Positions 9,076 to 17,580 of a DNA stretch of 64,000 bases are shown here, in pieces; position 1 is the first letter of the stretch, and each line of letters opens with the position of its first letter. A model generated the notes under the pieces. That model searched no databases and had not been told where the DNA came from. It was given only the letters and a program-made list of their open reading frames with translations. Made by a program: the position numbers and the translations under genes. The DNA comes from Catellatospora citrea (lineage in GTDB: Bacteria > Actinomycetota > Actinomycetes > Mycobacteriales > Micromonosporaceae), in contig NZ_RAPR01000001.1 of NCBI RefSeq assembly GCF_003610235.1, positions 8,680,001 through 8,744,000 on the forward strand, in the 5' to 3' direction.

Positions 9076-10425
9076 ATGGGCGCCAACCCGCGGCAGATGA
9101 GCATCGGCATGAACATCCTCGGGCTGGGCGGGCACAGCTCGGCCTGGCGCTACGGCGAGGTCGACCCGCTGTCCTACCTCGACATCGGCTACTACCAGAA
9201 CATCGCCCGCATCTCCGAACGCGGCACCCTCGACGCGATCTTCCTCGCCGACGGGCCCGCCCTGGCCGGAGACCCCGGCGGCGGGCCCAGCGGGCGGCTG
9301 GAACCGACCCTGGTGCTGACCGCGATCGCGCTGGCCACCGAGCGGATCGGGGTCATCGCCACCGCGTCGACCAGCTACAACGACCCGTACAACCTGGCCC
9401 GGCGGCTGGGCTCGCTCGACCACCTGTCCGGCGGGCGGGCCGCCTGGAACATCGTCACCACGGCCGGGGACGCCGCGGCCCGCAACTTCGGGCTCACCGG
9501 CGCGCCCGTGCACGACGACCGCTACGGCCGCGCCGAGGAGTTCGTCGACATCGCGGTCAAGCTCTGGGACAGCTGGGAGGACGACGCGATCATCGCGGAC
9601 CGGGCCCGGGGCGTGTTCGCCGACCGGGCCAAGGTGCACACCATCGACCACGAGGGCGCCCACTTCGCGGTACGCGGACCGCTGAACATCCCCCGCTCGC
9701 CGCAGGGCCGCCCGGTGCTGGTGCAGGCCGGGTCCTCCGAGCACGGCAAGGCCCTGGCCGCGCGCCGCGCCGACGCCGTGTTCACCGCGCAGACCACGCT
9801 CGAGGACGGGCAGGCCTTCTATGCCGAGATGAAGGCCCGCGCCGCGGCGTTCGGCCGCGACCCCGACTCGCTGAAGATCATGCCGGGGCTGTCGACGGTG
9901 ATCGGCAGCACCGAGGCCGAAGCGCTGGCCCGGCAGGCCGAACTCGACGAGATCCAGGGCATCGAGGCGCAGCTGGGGCAGGTCGCGCAGCGGCTGCAGC
10001 TGGACCGCAAGCACCTCAAGCTGGACGAGGAGCTGCCCTGGCACCTCATCGGCGACGCGCTGCGGGTCGAGAACGGCTCGCGCGGCTTCTTCGACGCGCA
10101 GATCAACCTGGCCCGCCGGGAACGGCTCACCGTGCGCCAGCTCGCCGGGCGGATCCGGTCCGGGCACCGCCTGGTCGCGGGCTCACCCGAGCAGATCGCG
10201 GACACCCTCGAGGAGTGGTTCGTCAACGGGGCCGCCGACGGGTTCAACCTGATGCCCGACATGTTCCCGTCCGGCGCGCAGGTCTTCGTCGACCACGTGG
10301 TGCCGATCCTGCGCCGCCGCGGGCTGTTCCGCACCGAGTACACCGGCCCGACCCTGCGCGACCACCTGGGTCTGCAACGCCCCGCCAGCCAGTACGCCGC
10401 CGTGCCGCACGCCGTCGCGGCCTGA
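9076..10425 (+). CDS. NtaA/SoxA-family FMN-dependent monooxygenase 2
   Basis: 449 aa. ATG 9076 with AAGGAGCA upstream. Luciferase-like barrel: MNILGLGGHSSAWR, then IGVIATASTSYNDPYNLARRLGSLDHLSGGRAAWNIVTT, and the insertion and C-terminal helices typical of the NtaA/SnaA/SoxA/DszA group. It is a separate branch from the enzyme at 5823, so two oxygenation steps or two substrates are likely. A 76-nt gap separates it from the DszC-like gene; no terminator is visible there, so it should belong to the same operon. Confidence 0.88.
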   Translation: MGANPRQMSIGMNILGLGGHSSAWRYGEVDPLSYLDIGYYQNIARISERGTLDAIFLADGPALAGDPGGGPSGRLEPTLVLTAIALATERIGVIATASTSYNDPYNLARRLGSLDHLSGGRAAWNIVTTAGDAAARNFGLTGAPVHDDRYGRAEEFVDIAVKLWDSWEDDAIIADRARGVFADRAKVHTIDHEGAHFAVRGPLNIPRSPQGRPVLVQAGSSEHGKALAARRADAVFTAQTTLEDGQAFYAEMKARAAAFGRDPDSLKIMPGLSTVIGSTEAEALARQAELDEIQGIEAQLGQVAQRLQLDRKHLKLDEELPWHLIGDALRVENGSRGFFDAQINLARRERLTVRQLAGRIRSGHRLVAGSPEQIADTLEEWFVNGAADGFNLMPDMFPSGAQVFVDHVVPILRRRGLFRTEYTGPTLRDHLGLQRPASQYAAVPHAVAA

Positions 10426-10440
10426 CCGAGGAGAACCACC

Positions 10441-11490
10441 ATGACCGAGCTACGCCCCTTCGGCCGCACCGGCGTCAAGGTCAGCCCGCTGACCCTGGGC
10501 GCGATGAACTTCGGCGCCCGCGGCAACTCCGACCACGCCGACGGGATCCGCATCATCCATCGGGCCCTCGACGCCGGGATCAACGTCATCGACACCGCCG
10601 ACGCGTACTCGCAGGGCGAGTCGGAGACCATCGTCGGCAAGGCCCTCGCCGACGGGCGGCGCGACGAGGTGTTCCTGGCCACCAAGGTGCACATGCAGAT
10701 CGGCGACAACCCCAACCACCGCGGCAACTCCCGGCGGTGGATCATCCGGGAGGTCGAGAACAGCCTGCGCCGCCTGCAGACCGACCACGTCGACCTGTAC
10801 CAGATCCACCGGCCCGATGCCGACACCGACGTCGACGACACCCTCGGCGCGCTCACCGACCTGGTGCGCCAGGGCAAGATCCGCTACTTCGGCACCTCCT
10901 GCTTCCCGCCCTCGGCGATCGTGGAAGGCCAGTGGATCGCGCAGCGCCGCGGGCGGGAGCGGGTGGTCAGCGAGCAGCCGCCGTACTCGCTGCTCAACCG
11001 GGGCATCGAGCGCGAGGTGCTGCCGGTGGCGCAGCAGTACGGCCTCGCGGTGATCCCGTGGAGCCCGCTCGCCGGTGGCTGGCTGTCCGGGCGCTACCAC
11101 CGCGGGCTGACCGAGCCGATCTCGCTGCGGGCGGCCCGCCAGCCGGGACGCTTCGACCCGACCCTGCCCGCCAACGCCGCGAAGCTCGCGGCAGTGGAGC
11201 AGCTGGCCGCGCTGGCGCAGGAGGCGGGCCTGTCGCTGATCCACCTGGCGCTGGCGTTCGTGCTGGAGCACCCGGCGATCACCTCGGCGATCATCGGGCC
11301 GCGCACCCTGGAGCACCTGGAGTCGCAGCTGGGCGCGGAGAAGGTGTCGCTGTCACAGGACGTGCTGGACCGCATCGACGAGATCGTGCCGCCGGGCACC
11401 ATCCTCAACCAGGCCGACGCGGGCTACCAGCCGCCCTCGATCACCGACCCGGCGCGGCGTCGCAGACAGGGCGTCACCCCGGCGCGGTAA
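10441..11490 (+). CDS. Aldo/keto reductase
   Basis: 349 aa, ATG 10441, GAGGAGAA upstream. TIM-barrel aldo/keto reductase with the tetrad visible as Asp (IDTADAY), Tyr in the same segment, Lys (FLATK) and His (YQIHRPD). NADPH-binding C-terminal segment SAIIGPRTLEHLESQL. It would reduce an aldehyde or ketone released by the oxygenases, for instance after C-S bond cleavage; that role is inferred. Last gene of the operon, followed by a very strong hairpin at 11520. Confidence 0.9.
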   Translation: MTELRPFGRTGVKVSPLTLGAMNFGARGNSDHADGIRIIHRALDAGINVIDTADAYSQGESETIVGKALADGRRDEVFLATKVHMQIGDNPNHRGNSRRWIIREVENSLRRLQTDHVDLYQIHRPDADTDVDDTLGALTDLVRQGKIRYFGTSCFPPSAIVEGQWIAQRRGRERVVSEQPPYSLLNRGIEREVLPVAQQYGLAVIPWSPLAGGWLSGRYHRGLTEPISLRAARQPGRFDPTLPANAAKLAAVEQLAALAQEAGLSLIHLALAFVLEHPAITSAIIGPRTLEHLESQLGAEKVSLSQDVLDRIDEIVPPGTILNQADAGYQPPSITDPARRRRQGVTPAR

Positions 11491-11519
11491 TCCGTCGCGG
11501 TCGCGACGACCGTCGTGCC

Positions 11520-11553
11520 ATGGTGGGGAGCGGGTCCGCCCGCTCCCCACCAT
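11520..11553 (+). terminator. Strong hairpin ending the sulfur operon
   Basis: Perfect 15-bp stem (11520-11534 with 11539-11553) and a 4-nt loop TCCG, 29 nt after the aldo/keto reductase stop and 26 nt before the next gene. There is no U-run, as is common for high-GC actinomycete terminators. It marks the operon end. Confidence 0.85.
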
Positions 11554-11579
11554 CACCCGCCACCACCCCCTGGAGCGTG

Positions 11580-13385
11580 ATGTCAGCGCCACCACCGCAC
11601 TACCCGGCCCCGAAGTCGACCATCGATCCCGACCAGAGCCGGTCCTGGCTGCGGCGCGCGCTGCCGATCGTGCTGGCGCACCGCCGGCTGCTGCTCACCT
11701 CGCTGGGCCTGTCCCTGGTGGGCCTGCTGGTGCAGGTGCAGATCCCCAACGTGATGCGGCTGGGCATCGACCACGCCCTGGTCGCGCGCACGGACGGCCT
11801 CACCGGCTACGTGTGGTGGCTGGCCGGGCTCGCCGTGGTGTCGGGTCTGGTCAATTACCTGGCCCGTCGGTACCTGCTGCGCACCGCGTACGAGATCGAG
11901 TACGACCTGCGCAACATCATGTACGCGCACCTGATCCGGATGCCGTACGGCTTCTTCGACCGGGTGCAGACCGGCGAGCTGATGTCACGGTCCAGTTCGG
12001 ACATCCGTGCCGTGCAGATGTACCTGGCGTTCGGGCCGTCGATCCTGGTGCAGTGCCTGATCGCGGTGTTCGCGTTCGTGCTGATGGTGTCGATCGACCC
12101 GCTGCTGGCGGTGGTCGCGATGGCCACCATGCCGGTGATCGCGCTGCTGGGCGTGTGGATGCGCAAGGCGATCTTCCCGGTGTCCTGGCTGATCCAGTCG
12201 CGGCTGGCGCAGGTGGCCACGGTCGTGGACGAGAACATCAACGGGGTGCGCATCGTCAAGGCGTTCGCGGGCGAGCAGCGCCAGGTCACCCTGCTGGCGT
12301 CGGCCGCCGACCGGGTGCGCTGGGCATACCGGCGCGACGCGTACATCCGCAGCCGCTGGTCGCCGACGCTGGAGAACCTGCCGAGGCTGGGCCTGGCGCT
12401 GGTGCTGCTGTGCGGCGGCTGGATGGTGATCGAGGGCCGGGCCACGGTCGGCGCGATCGTCGCGTTCAACTCGTACGTGCTGATGCTCCAGCCGCCGTTC
12501 CGCATGCTCGGCATGATGATCATGATGGGGCAGCGGGCGGCCGCCTCCGCGCAGCGCATCTACGAGGTGCTCGACACCCGCAGCGAGATCACCGAGCGGG
12601 CTGATCCGGTGCGGGCGCGGATCCGCGGCGAGGTCGAGTTCACGGGAGTCGAGTTCGCCTACCCCGACGGCACGGTCGCGCTGCGAGGCCTGGACCTGCG
12701 GGTGCCCGCCGGGACCACGGTCGCCGTGGTGGGCCGCACCGGCTCGGGCAAGTCCACCCTGGGACGCCTGCTGGCCCGCTACTACGACACCACCGCGGGC
12801 GGTGTCCGCGTCGACGGCCGGGACGTGCGCGAGTACGCCCTGGACAGCCTGCGCGACCAGATCGGCATCGTGCCCGACGAGCCGTTCCTGTTCTCGGTGT
12901 CCATCCGCGACAACATCGCCTTCGGCCGACCGGACGCCGACCTGGCCGACGTCGTCGCCGCGGCGCAGGCGGCCGGGGCCGACGGCTTCGTGCGGGCGCT
13001 GCCCGAGGGCTACGACACGGTGATCGGTGAGCGCGGGTACACGCTGTCCGGCGGGCAGCGCCAGCGCGTCGCCATCGCCCGCGCGCTGCTGGTCAACCCG
13101 CCGGTGCTGGTGCTCGACGACGCGACCAGCGCCGTCGACGTGCATGTCGAGCAGCGCATCCACGGCGCGTTGCGCGACCTGCTCCAGGACCGCACCACGA
13201 TCATCGTCGCGCATCGCCTGTCCACCATCGCGCTCGCCGACACGGTCGTGCTGATCGAGGACGGCCGCGTGGCCGCCCAGGGCACGCATGAGGAACTGCT
13301 GGCCGGGGAGTCGCGCTATCGGGAGGTGCTGGCCACCATGCATACGGCGGACGGGCTGGACGTGGACGAGCAGGTGGCGGCATGA
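11580..13385 (+). CDS. ABC exporter half-transporter, subunit 1 (degenerate ATPase site)
   Basis: 601 aa. Six membrane segments (residues about 30-310) followed by an ATPase domain with Walker A GRTGSGKST and signature LSGGQ. Walker B reads VLVLDDATSAVD, with Asp where most exporters have the catalytic Glu. This is the usual mark of the non-hydrolysing site of a heterodimeric exporter. ATG 11580 is chosen over GTG 11577 because of the TGGAG spacing. The partner is the next gene. Substrate unknown: drugs, peptides or lipids are typical. Placed between sulfur genes, but the terminator before it argues for a separate unit. Confidence 0.9.
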   Translation: MSAPPPHYPAPKSTIDPDQSRSWLRRALPIVLAHRRLLLTSLGLSLVGLLVQVQIPNVMRLGIDHALVARTDGLTGYVWWLAGLAVVSGLVNYLARRYLLRTAYEIEYDLRNIMYAHLIRMPYGFFDRVQTGELMSRSSSDIRAVQMYLAFGPSILVQCLIAVFAFVLMVSIDPLLAVVAMATMPVIALLGVWMRKAIFPVSWLIQSRLAQVATVVDENINGVRIVKAFAGEQRQVTLLASAADRVRWAYRRDAYIRSRWSPTLENLPRLGLALVLLCGGWMVIEGRATVGAIVAFNSYVLMLQPPFRMLGMMIMMGQRAAASAQRIYEVLDTRSEITERADPVRARIRGEVEFTGVEFAYPDGTVALRGLDLRVPAGTTVAVVGRTGSGKSTLGRLLARYYDTTAGGVRVDGRDVREYALDSLRDQIGIVPDEPFLFSVSIRDNIAFGRPDADLADVVAAAQAAGADGFVRALPEGYDTVIGERGYTLSGGQRQRVAIARALLVNPPVLVLDDATSAVDVHVEQRIHGALRDLLQDRTTIIVAHRLSTIALADTVVLIEDGRVAAQGTHEELLAGESRYREVLATMHTADGLDVDEQVAA

Positions 13386-13449
13386 GGGAGCGGAGCGAGC
13401 GAACCAGCAGGGCCGGTGATGCCGCCGACGAGCGGAGCGAGGAGAAGGC
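13386..13449 (+). repeat. GAGCGGAGCGAG-type intergenic repeats between the exporter genes
   Basis: The 64-nt spacer contains two near copies of the string GAGCGGAGCGAG: GGGAGCGGAGCGAGCGAAC (near 13385) and ACGAGCGGAGCGAGGAGAAG (near 13430). The second also supplies the Shine-Dalgarno GGAGAAGG for the next gene. Such GGAGCGGAGCGAG strings look like a dispersed intergenic repeat, but one window cannot establish genome copy number. Confidence 0.45.
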
Positions 13450-15399
13450 ATGAGCATGTTCGGGGGCGGGTTCGGCGGGCCGGGCGGAGGACCGGGCAGC
13501 GGGCCGATCGGCGGGCTCAGCGCCGTCGGCGCGGGCCGCGGCACCCGGCGCACCGGGGACAGCCTGCCGTTCGCCGGGGTGCCGGACGAACTCGCCGCCG
13601 GGGTGCGGCGGCTGGAGGAGGCCGAGCCCGACCACGGCGTCCCGGCGGACCGGTTCACGCACCGGCCGGCAGGCGGACCCGAGCTGAGCCTGCTGTCGCT
13701 GCTCACCCGCCGCCGCGGGGTCTTCCTGGCGGCCTGCGTGACGATCCTGGCCGAGACGCTGCTGCTGCAGGCGGGGCCGTTCCTGGTGCAGGTCGGCATC
13801 GACCACGGCATCGTCGCGCGCGACCTGCCCGTGCTGCTGTGGTCGGCGGGCGCGTTCACCGCCGCGGTGCTGGCCGGCTGGGCCACCACGACCGCCCGCA
13901 TGCGCCAGACCGGCGCGCTGGCCGCCGACGCCATGCGCGACCTGCGGGTACGCGTCTTCGCGCATCTGCAGCGGCTGTCCATGGACTACTACACCGACGA
14001 GAAGGCCGGCGTCATCATGACCCGGATGTCGTCGGACATCGAGTCGCTGCAGCAGTTGCTGCAGGAGGGCCTGGCCCAGTTCGCGGTGCAGGCACTGACC
14101 ATGGTGGTGGTGACCGCGGTGCTGTTCCACTACGACGCCGGGCTGGCCGCGATCACGCTGCTGCTGGTGGTCCCGCTGCTGTTCGCGGCGTCGGTGTGGT
14201 TCCGGCGGGCCTCCGACGTCGGGTACGCCCGCCAGCGCGACGCCATCGCGGCGATGTTCACCGACCTGGCGGAGAGCCTGCACGGCGTACGGGTGGTCAC
14301 CGCGTACCACCGCGCGGACCGCAACATCGCCCAGCACCGCACGGTCGTCGGCCGCTACCGCGACGCGAACGACTTCACCGGCCACATCAGCGCGATCTAC
14401 GGCCCCGGCACCTCGGTCATCGGCCTGGTCGGCATGGCGCTGCTGCTGCTGATCGGCGGGCGCATGGTGCTGCGCGGCGAGCTGAGCATCGGTGAGCTGA
14501 CCGCGTTCGTGCTCTACCTCAACGCGTTCTTCGCCCCGGTGCAGCAGCTGGTGCAGCTGTACACGAACTACCAGCAGAGCCGGGCCGCGGTGGCGAAGCT
14601 GCGTACGCTGCTGGCCCAGGCGCCCACGGTGCCCGAACGCGCCGACCCGGTCGAGCTGCCGCCGGTGGCGGGCGGGATCGTGTTCGAGCGGGTGGTGTTC
14701 GGCTACGACCCGGCGCGGCCGGTGCTGCGCGGGGTGGACCTGCGCATCGAGCCGGGGGAGACGATCGCCTGCGTCGGGCCGACCGGGGCGGGCAAGTCGA
14801 CGCTGGCCAAGCTGGTGACGCGACTGCACGACCCGGACTCGGGCCGGGTCCTGATCGACGGCCACGACCTGCGTGAGGTCAGCCTGGTCTCGCTGCGCCG
14901 CCAGATCGGGGTGGTGCCGCAGGAGCCGTTCATGTTCGCCGGTTCGATCCGCGACAACGTCGCCTTCGCCCGGCCGGCGGCGAGCGAGGCCGAGATCTGG
15001 GCGGCGATCGACGCGGTCGGCCTCCGCGACCTGGTCGAGCGCACCGACGCCGGGCTGGACGCGATGCTGCACGAGCGCGGGCAGTCGGTGTCGTCGGGGC
15101 AGCGGCAGCTGCTGGCGCTGGCCCGGGCGTTCCTGGCCCAGCCCCGGGTGGTGGTGCTCGACGAGGCGACCTCGAACCTGGACCTGCGCTCGGAACTGCG
15201 CGTGGAGCAGGCCCTGGACCGGCTGCTGGAGGGCCGCACCGCGCTGCTGATCGCGCACCGGTTGTCCACGGCGATGCGGGCCGACCGGATCGTGGTGCTG
15301 GACGAGTCGGGCGTCGTCGAGATCGGATCGCACGCCGAGCTGCTGGCCGCCGAGGGCCGTTATGCGGACATGTTCGCGACCTGGTCGCGGCATCACTGA
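13450..15399 (+). CDS. ABC exporter half-transporter, subunit 2 (catalytic)
   Basis: 649 aa, ATG 13450, GGAGAAGG upstream. A Gly-rich cytoplasmic N-tail of about 80 residues precedes six membrane segments and the ATPase domain: Walker A GPTGAGKST, Walker B VVVLDEATSNLD with the catalytic Glu. The signature is VSSGQRQ instead of LSGGQ. Since the degenerate composite site of a heterodimer is built from Walker A/B of one subunit and the signature of the other, the Asp of subunit 1 and this altered signature fit together in a single inactive site. This supports a heterodimer with subunit 1. Confidence 0.9.
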   Translation: MSMFGGGFGGPGGGPGSGPIGGLSAVGAGRGTRRTGDSLPFAGVPDELAAGVRRLEEAEPDHGVPADRFTHRPAGGPELSLLSLLTRRRGVFLAACVTILAETLLLQAGPFLVQVGIDHGIVARDLPVLLWSAGAFTAAVLAGWATTTARMRQTGALAADAMRDLRVRVFAHLQRLSMDYYTDEKAGVIMTRMSSDIESLQQLLQEGLAQFAVQALTMVVVTAVLFHYDAGLAAITLLLVVPLLFAASVWFRRASDVGYARQRDAIAAMFTDLAESLHGVRVVTAYHRADRNIAQHRTVVGRYRDANDFTGHISAIYGPGTSVIGLVGMALLLLIGGRMVLRGELSIGELTAFVLYLNAFFAPVQQLVQLYTNYQQSRAAVAKLRTLLAQAPTVPERADPVELPPVAGGIVFERVVFGYDPARPVLRGVDLRIEPGETIACVGPTGAGKSTLAKLVTRLHDPDSGRVLIDGHDLREVSLVSLRRQIGVVPQEPFMFAGSIRDNVAFARPAASEAEIWAAIDAVGLRDLVERTDAGLDAMLHERGQSVSSGQRQLLALARAFLAQPRVVVLDEATSNLDLRSELRVEQALDRLLEGRTALLIAHRLSTAMRADRIVVLDESGVVEIGSHAELLAAEGRYADMFATWSRHH

Positions 15400-15407
15400 G
15401 ATAAAGT

Positions 15408-15430
15408 CTATAATTCCCATAGGAGATAGT
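15408..15430. promoter_or_regulatory. Sulfur-cluster motif, copy 2, with candidate promoter
   Basis: CCCATAGGA occupies 15416-15424 inside CTAT-N14-ATAG (15408-15429). It abuts a -35-like GTGACT (15429-15434); 17 bp later comes the -10-like TAGCGT (15452-15457). The site thus overlaps the upstream edge of the promoter of the flavin reductase. The same core is found upstream of the operon at 659 and of ssuABC. Confidence 0.5.
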
Positions 15431-15463
15431 GACTTGGCGGCTTCGCGCTGCTAGCGTCGGGGC

Positions 15464-15490
15464 ATGAGCGCGAAGCGATGTCGACGGTGA
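15464..15490 (+). CDS. Possible leaderless 8-codon upstream ORF with a Cys codon
   Basis: ATG at 15464 lies 6 nt after the TAGCGT -10-like element and opens an eight-codon frame (MSAKRCRR) ending at 15490, 41 nt before the flavin reductase. It contains one Cys codon. The placement mimics the leader peptide at 421, but the peptide lacks the RHVD motif and is very short, so it may be chance. Confidence 0.25.
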   Translation: MSAKRCRR

Positions 15491-15531
15491 CGCCCCCCGT
15501 CACCGTCACCTGCGCCCCGAGAGGCACCCCC

Positions 15532-16074
15532 ATGACGCTCACCGCCCTGCCGCCCACCACCTCCGCCGACGACCTGCCCGGCCACGCCGTCACCGGCATC
15601 GAACTGCACCGCCATCTCGGCCTGCTGCGCCGGCACGCCACCACGGTCACCGTGGTGACCGCGCCGGGTCAGGCCGGAGGCCCGCCCGTCGGGTTCACCG
15701 CGACCTCCTTCACCTCGGTGTCGCTGCGGCCGCAACTCGTCTCGTTCTGCCTCGACCGCGACTCGACGAGCTGGCCCACCGTCGCGCGGGCCCGGCACGT
15801 CGCCATCCACCTGCTGGCCGAGGGGCAGCAGGAGGTGGCTCGGATCTTCGCCACCCGCGGCGTCGACCGATTCGCCGACACGAGCCTGTGGCGGCAGGGT
15901 CCCTACGGGCTGCCGCTGCTGCACGGGGCGCTCGCCGTGCTGACCTGCGAGGTCGTGCAGCGCATCCCGGCCGGTGACCACGCGATCGTGCTCGGCCGCC
16001 CGGTCAGCGCCGAGCACCGCGACGGCGAGCCGCTGCTCTACCACATGGGCGGCTACGCCAGCCTGGCCCGCTGA
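15532..16074 (+). CDS. Flavin reductase-like domain protein
   Basis: 180 aa. ATG 15532 with GAGAGG about 7 nt upstream; an in-frame upstream ATG at 15478 lacks a good site. The protein is a flavin reductase/HpaC-like split barrel: PVGFTATSFTSVSLRPQLVSFCLDRDSTSWP near residues 45-75 and a C-terminal GRPVSAEHRDGEPLLYHMGGYASL, which holds the conserved Gly-Tyr. It would supply reduced flavin to the two-component monooxygenases encoded upstream. It is its own transcript, with the shared sulfur motif in front and a hairpin behind. Confidence 0.88.
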   Translation: MTLTALPPTTSADDLPGHAVTGIELHRHLGLLRRHATTVTVVTAPGQAGGPPVGFTATSFTSVSLRPQLVSFCLDRDSTSWPTVARARHVAIHLLAEGQQEVARIFATRGVDRFADTSLWRQGPYGLPLLHGALAVLTCEVVQRIPAGDHAIVLGRPVSAEHRDGEPLLYHMGGYASLAR

Positions 16075-16085
16075 CCGACCGGAGC

Positions 16086-16117
16086 GGCCCCTGTCGCGGG
16101 TGGACGCGACAGGGGCC
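16086..16117 (+). terminator. Hairpin after the flavin reductase
   Basis: Perfect 13-bp stem (16086-16098 with 16105-16117), loop GGTGGA, followed by TAAG. It starts 11 nt after the stop codon and separates the flavin reductase from the tRNA-like gene. Confidence 0.8.
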
Positions 16118-16134
16118 TAAGCTCGCGCGAGAAC

Positions 16135-16207
16135 GGGACCGTAGCGCAGAAGTCGTCGCGCCCGCCTGCACAGCGGGAGGACGCCGGTGCGAATCCGGCC
16201 GGCCCCA
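16135..16207 (+). tRNA. tRNA-Cys(GCA)-like gene, unusual or degenerate
   Basis: A 73-nt cloverleaf can be drawn: acceptor GGGACCG/CGGCCCC (A4-C69 mismatch), D arm GCGC/TCGC, anticodon stem CCCGC/GCGGG with loop CTGCACA giving anticodon GCA (Cys), 5-nt variable loop, T stem GCCGG/CCGGC. Several normally invariant positions deviate: G19 is T, A21 is G, position 37 is C, and position 55 in the T loop is G instead of T. No CCA is encoded. It could be a decaying tRNA, an integration remnant, or a non-standard tRNA-Cys. Its place directly after a sulfur-metabolism gene is notable. Confidence 0.5.
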
Positions 16208-16272
16208 CCTACCCGGGCCGATCGCCGGCAGGAACGGCATCCACGGAAGACCTGAGGGTTCGCTCTATTCGC

Positions 16273-17580
16273 TCATCCCGTCACCGTCCCAGCGCTCGCG
16301 GAGAGCGCCGAAGCGTGCGCGTGCACCCACCAGGCGAGCGGAAGCGCGGTCAGCGCCACCGCCTGGATCGCGAACAACGCCGCAACGATGCCCCACCGGT
16401 CTGCCACCAGGCCGGCCCCCAGGGCGACGAGGGCGTAGAGCACGCTGCCGAGCAACGACGCGAGCGAGCCCATGGTCGCGCGTTCCCGGTCGGTGAACTC
16501 GCGCTGCAGCAACGTCTGCTGGGCGATCGTCGACATGCCGTAGGCCGGTGAGCCAAGCAGCACGGGCGAGAACACGGTCGGCCTGACCAGCGCCACGAAG
16601 TTCGCCACGTTGTCGAACAGCTCACCGGACAGCAGCGTGCGGGCCGCGCCCACCCGGCCGATCACCCGACCGCTGACGCGGAAGCCGACGAAGGCCACGC
16701 CATGGCCGAAGGTGCGCCACAGGCCCAGCGCCCAGAGCGGCCACAGTCCCGCCACGAAGACGGGCGACAACTGGGCCGCGCTTTCGCCGCTGTAACGCAG
16801 CGCCGACACCAGGGTCATCCGGCGGAGCAGCGGACTACGCCGGATGCCGCGCAGGGCCGATCCGAGATGCGCCAGCACGTTCGATTCCAGCGGGCCGTGC
16901 ACCCGCGGTTCCCGGACTCGCAAGGCGGCGAGCACGCACAGCACCTGCGGCACGACCGACAGCACGACCACCGTACGCAGCGACCACGCGCCGGCGACCA
17001 CGCCGCCTATGGGCGCCGCCAGCGCGAGCGCGATCTGGAACATCGAGTTGACCCGGCCCGAGTGCCGGGGAAACTCGTCCTCGCGGCCGGCCGCGAGCAA
17101 CGTGTCGTAGAGCAGAGACTCGTTGTTGCCGCTCCACAGTGCGGCTGCCAATCCCTCCAGCACGACAGCCGCCAGGAGGAGGCCGTAGCCCGAAGCGCCG
17201 GCGTACCCGAGATGGGCGGCCACCATGACGACGGCGCCGGCGATCATCGTGCCGCGTCGGCCGAGGCGGTCGGAGAGCACTCCGGTGGGGACTTCGAACG
17301 CTGCCGAAGACAGCTTCTTCACCGCCAGGAGGCTGGCGGCAGCGGTGTACGAGCCGGTGACCTGCGCGAAGTAGATGACCATGATCGGCCCGTACATGCG
17401 GAAGTCGCCGAAGAAATTGAACCAGCTCAGCAGGCGGACGTTGCGGCTGACAGTCTGGTCGGCGGAGTCAGGAGCAGGCGGAGCCGACCTCGACCGTGGG
17501 GAACTCCCGCCGGACGGGGCAGCGATCAGGCGTTCGACCAGGACACGTGCGCGGAGCAGTGAAGAATGACGAGCGGACAC
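16273..17580 (-). CDS. MFS transporter
   Basis: 435 aa from GTG 17580, with GGGAG 7 nt upstream on the minus strand. About 12 hydrophobic segments; the loop between segments 2 and 3 carries GVLSDRLGRRG, the MFS signature. A hydrophilic 45-residue N-terminal tail precedes the first membrane helix. The WSGNNESLLYDTLLAAGREDEF region resembles drug-efflux type MFS proteins. Substrate unknown. A perfect 16-bp palindrome lies about 50 bp upstream and is a likely operator. Confidence 0.85.
   Translation of the reverse strand: MSARHSSLLRARVLVERLIAAPSGGSSPRSRSAPPAPDSADQTVSRNVRLLSWFNFFGDFRMYGPIMVIYFAQVTGSYTAAASLLAVKKLSSAAFEVPTGVLSDRLGRRGTMIAGAVVMVAAHLGYAGASGYGLLLAAVVLEGLAAALWSGNNESLLYDTLLAAGREDEFPRHSGRVNSMFQIALALAAPIGGVVAGAWSLRTVVVLSVVPQVLCVLAALRVREPRVHGPLESNVLAHLGSALRGIRRSPLLRRMTLVSALRYSGESAAQLSPVFVAGLWPLWALGLWRTFGHGVAFVGFRVSGRVIGRVGAARTLLSGELFDNVANFVALVRPTVFSPVLLGSPAYGMSTIAQQTLLQREFTDRERATMGSLASLLGSVLYALVALGAGLVADRWGIVAALFAIQAVALTALPLAWWVHAHASALSASAGTVTG

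Noticed and set aside
9033..11579. Long plus-strand open frame upstream of ABC exporter subunit 1
   Set aside because: It is an out-of-frame Arg/Pro-rich shadow of the second monooxygenase and the aldo/keto reductase. The exporter starts at 11580 after a strong terminator.
11580..15399. Idea that the ABC exporters belong to a biosynthetic gene cluster
   Set aside because: No polyketide synthase, peptide synthetase, terpene synthase or RiPP enzyme was found nearby.
16135..16207. tRNA as an integration site of a mobile element
   Set aside because: No integrase, no excisionase and no repeated tRNA 3' end were seen in the window, so an integrated element is not supported.
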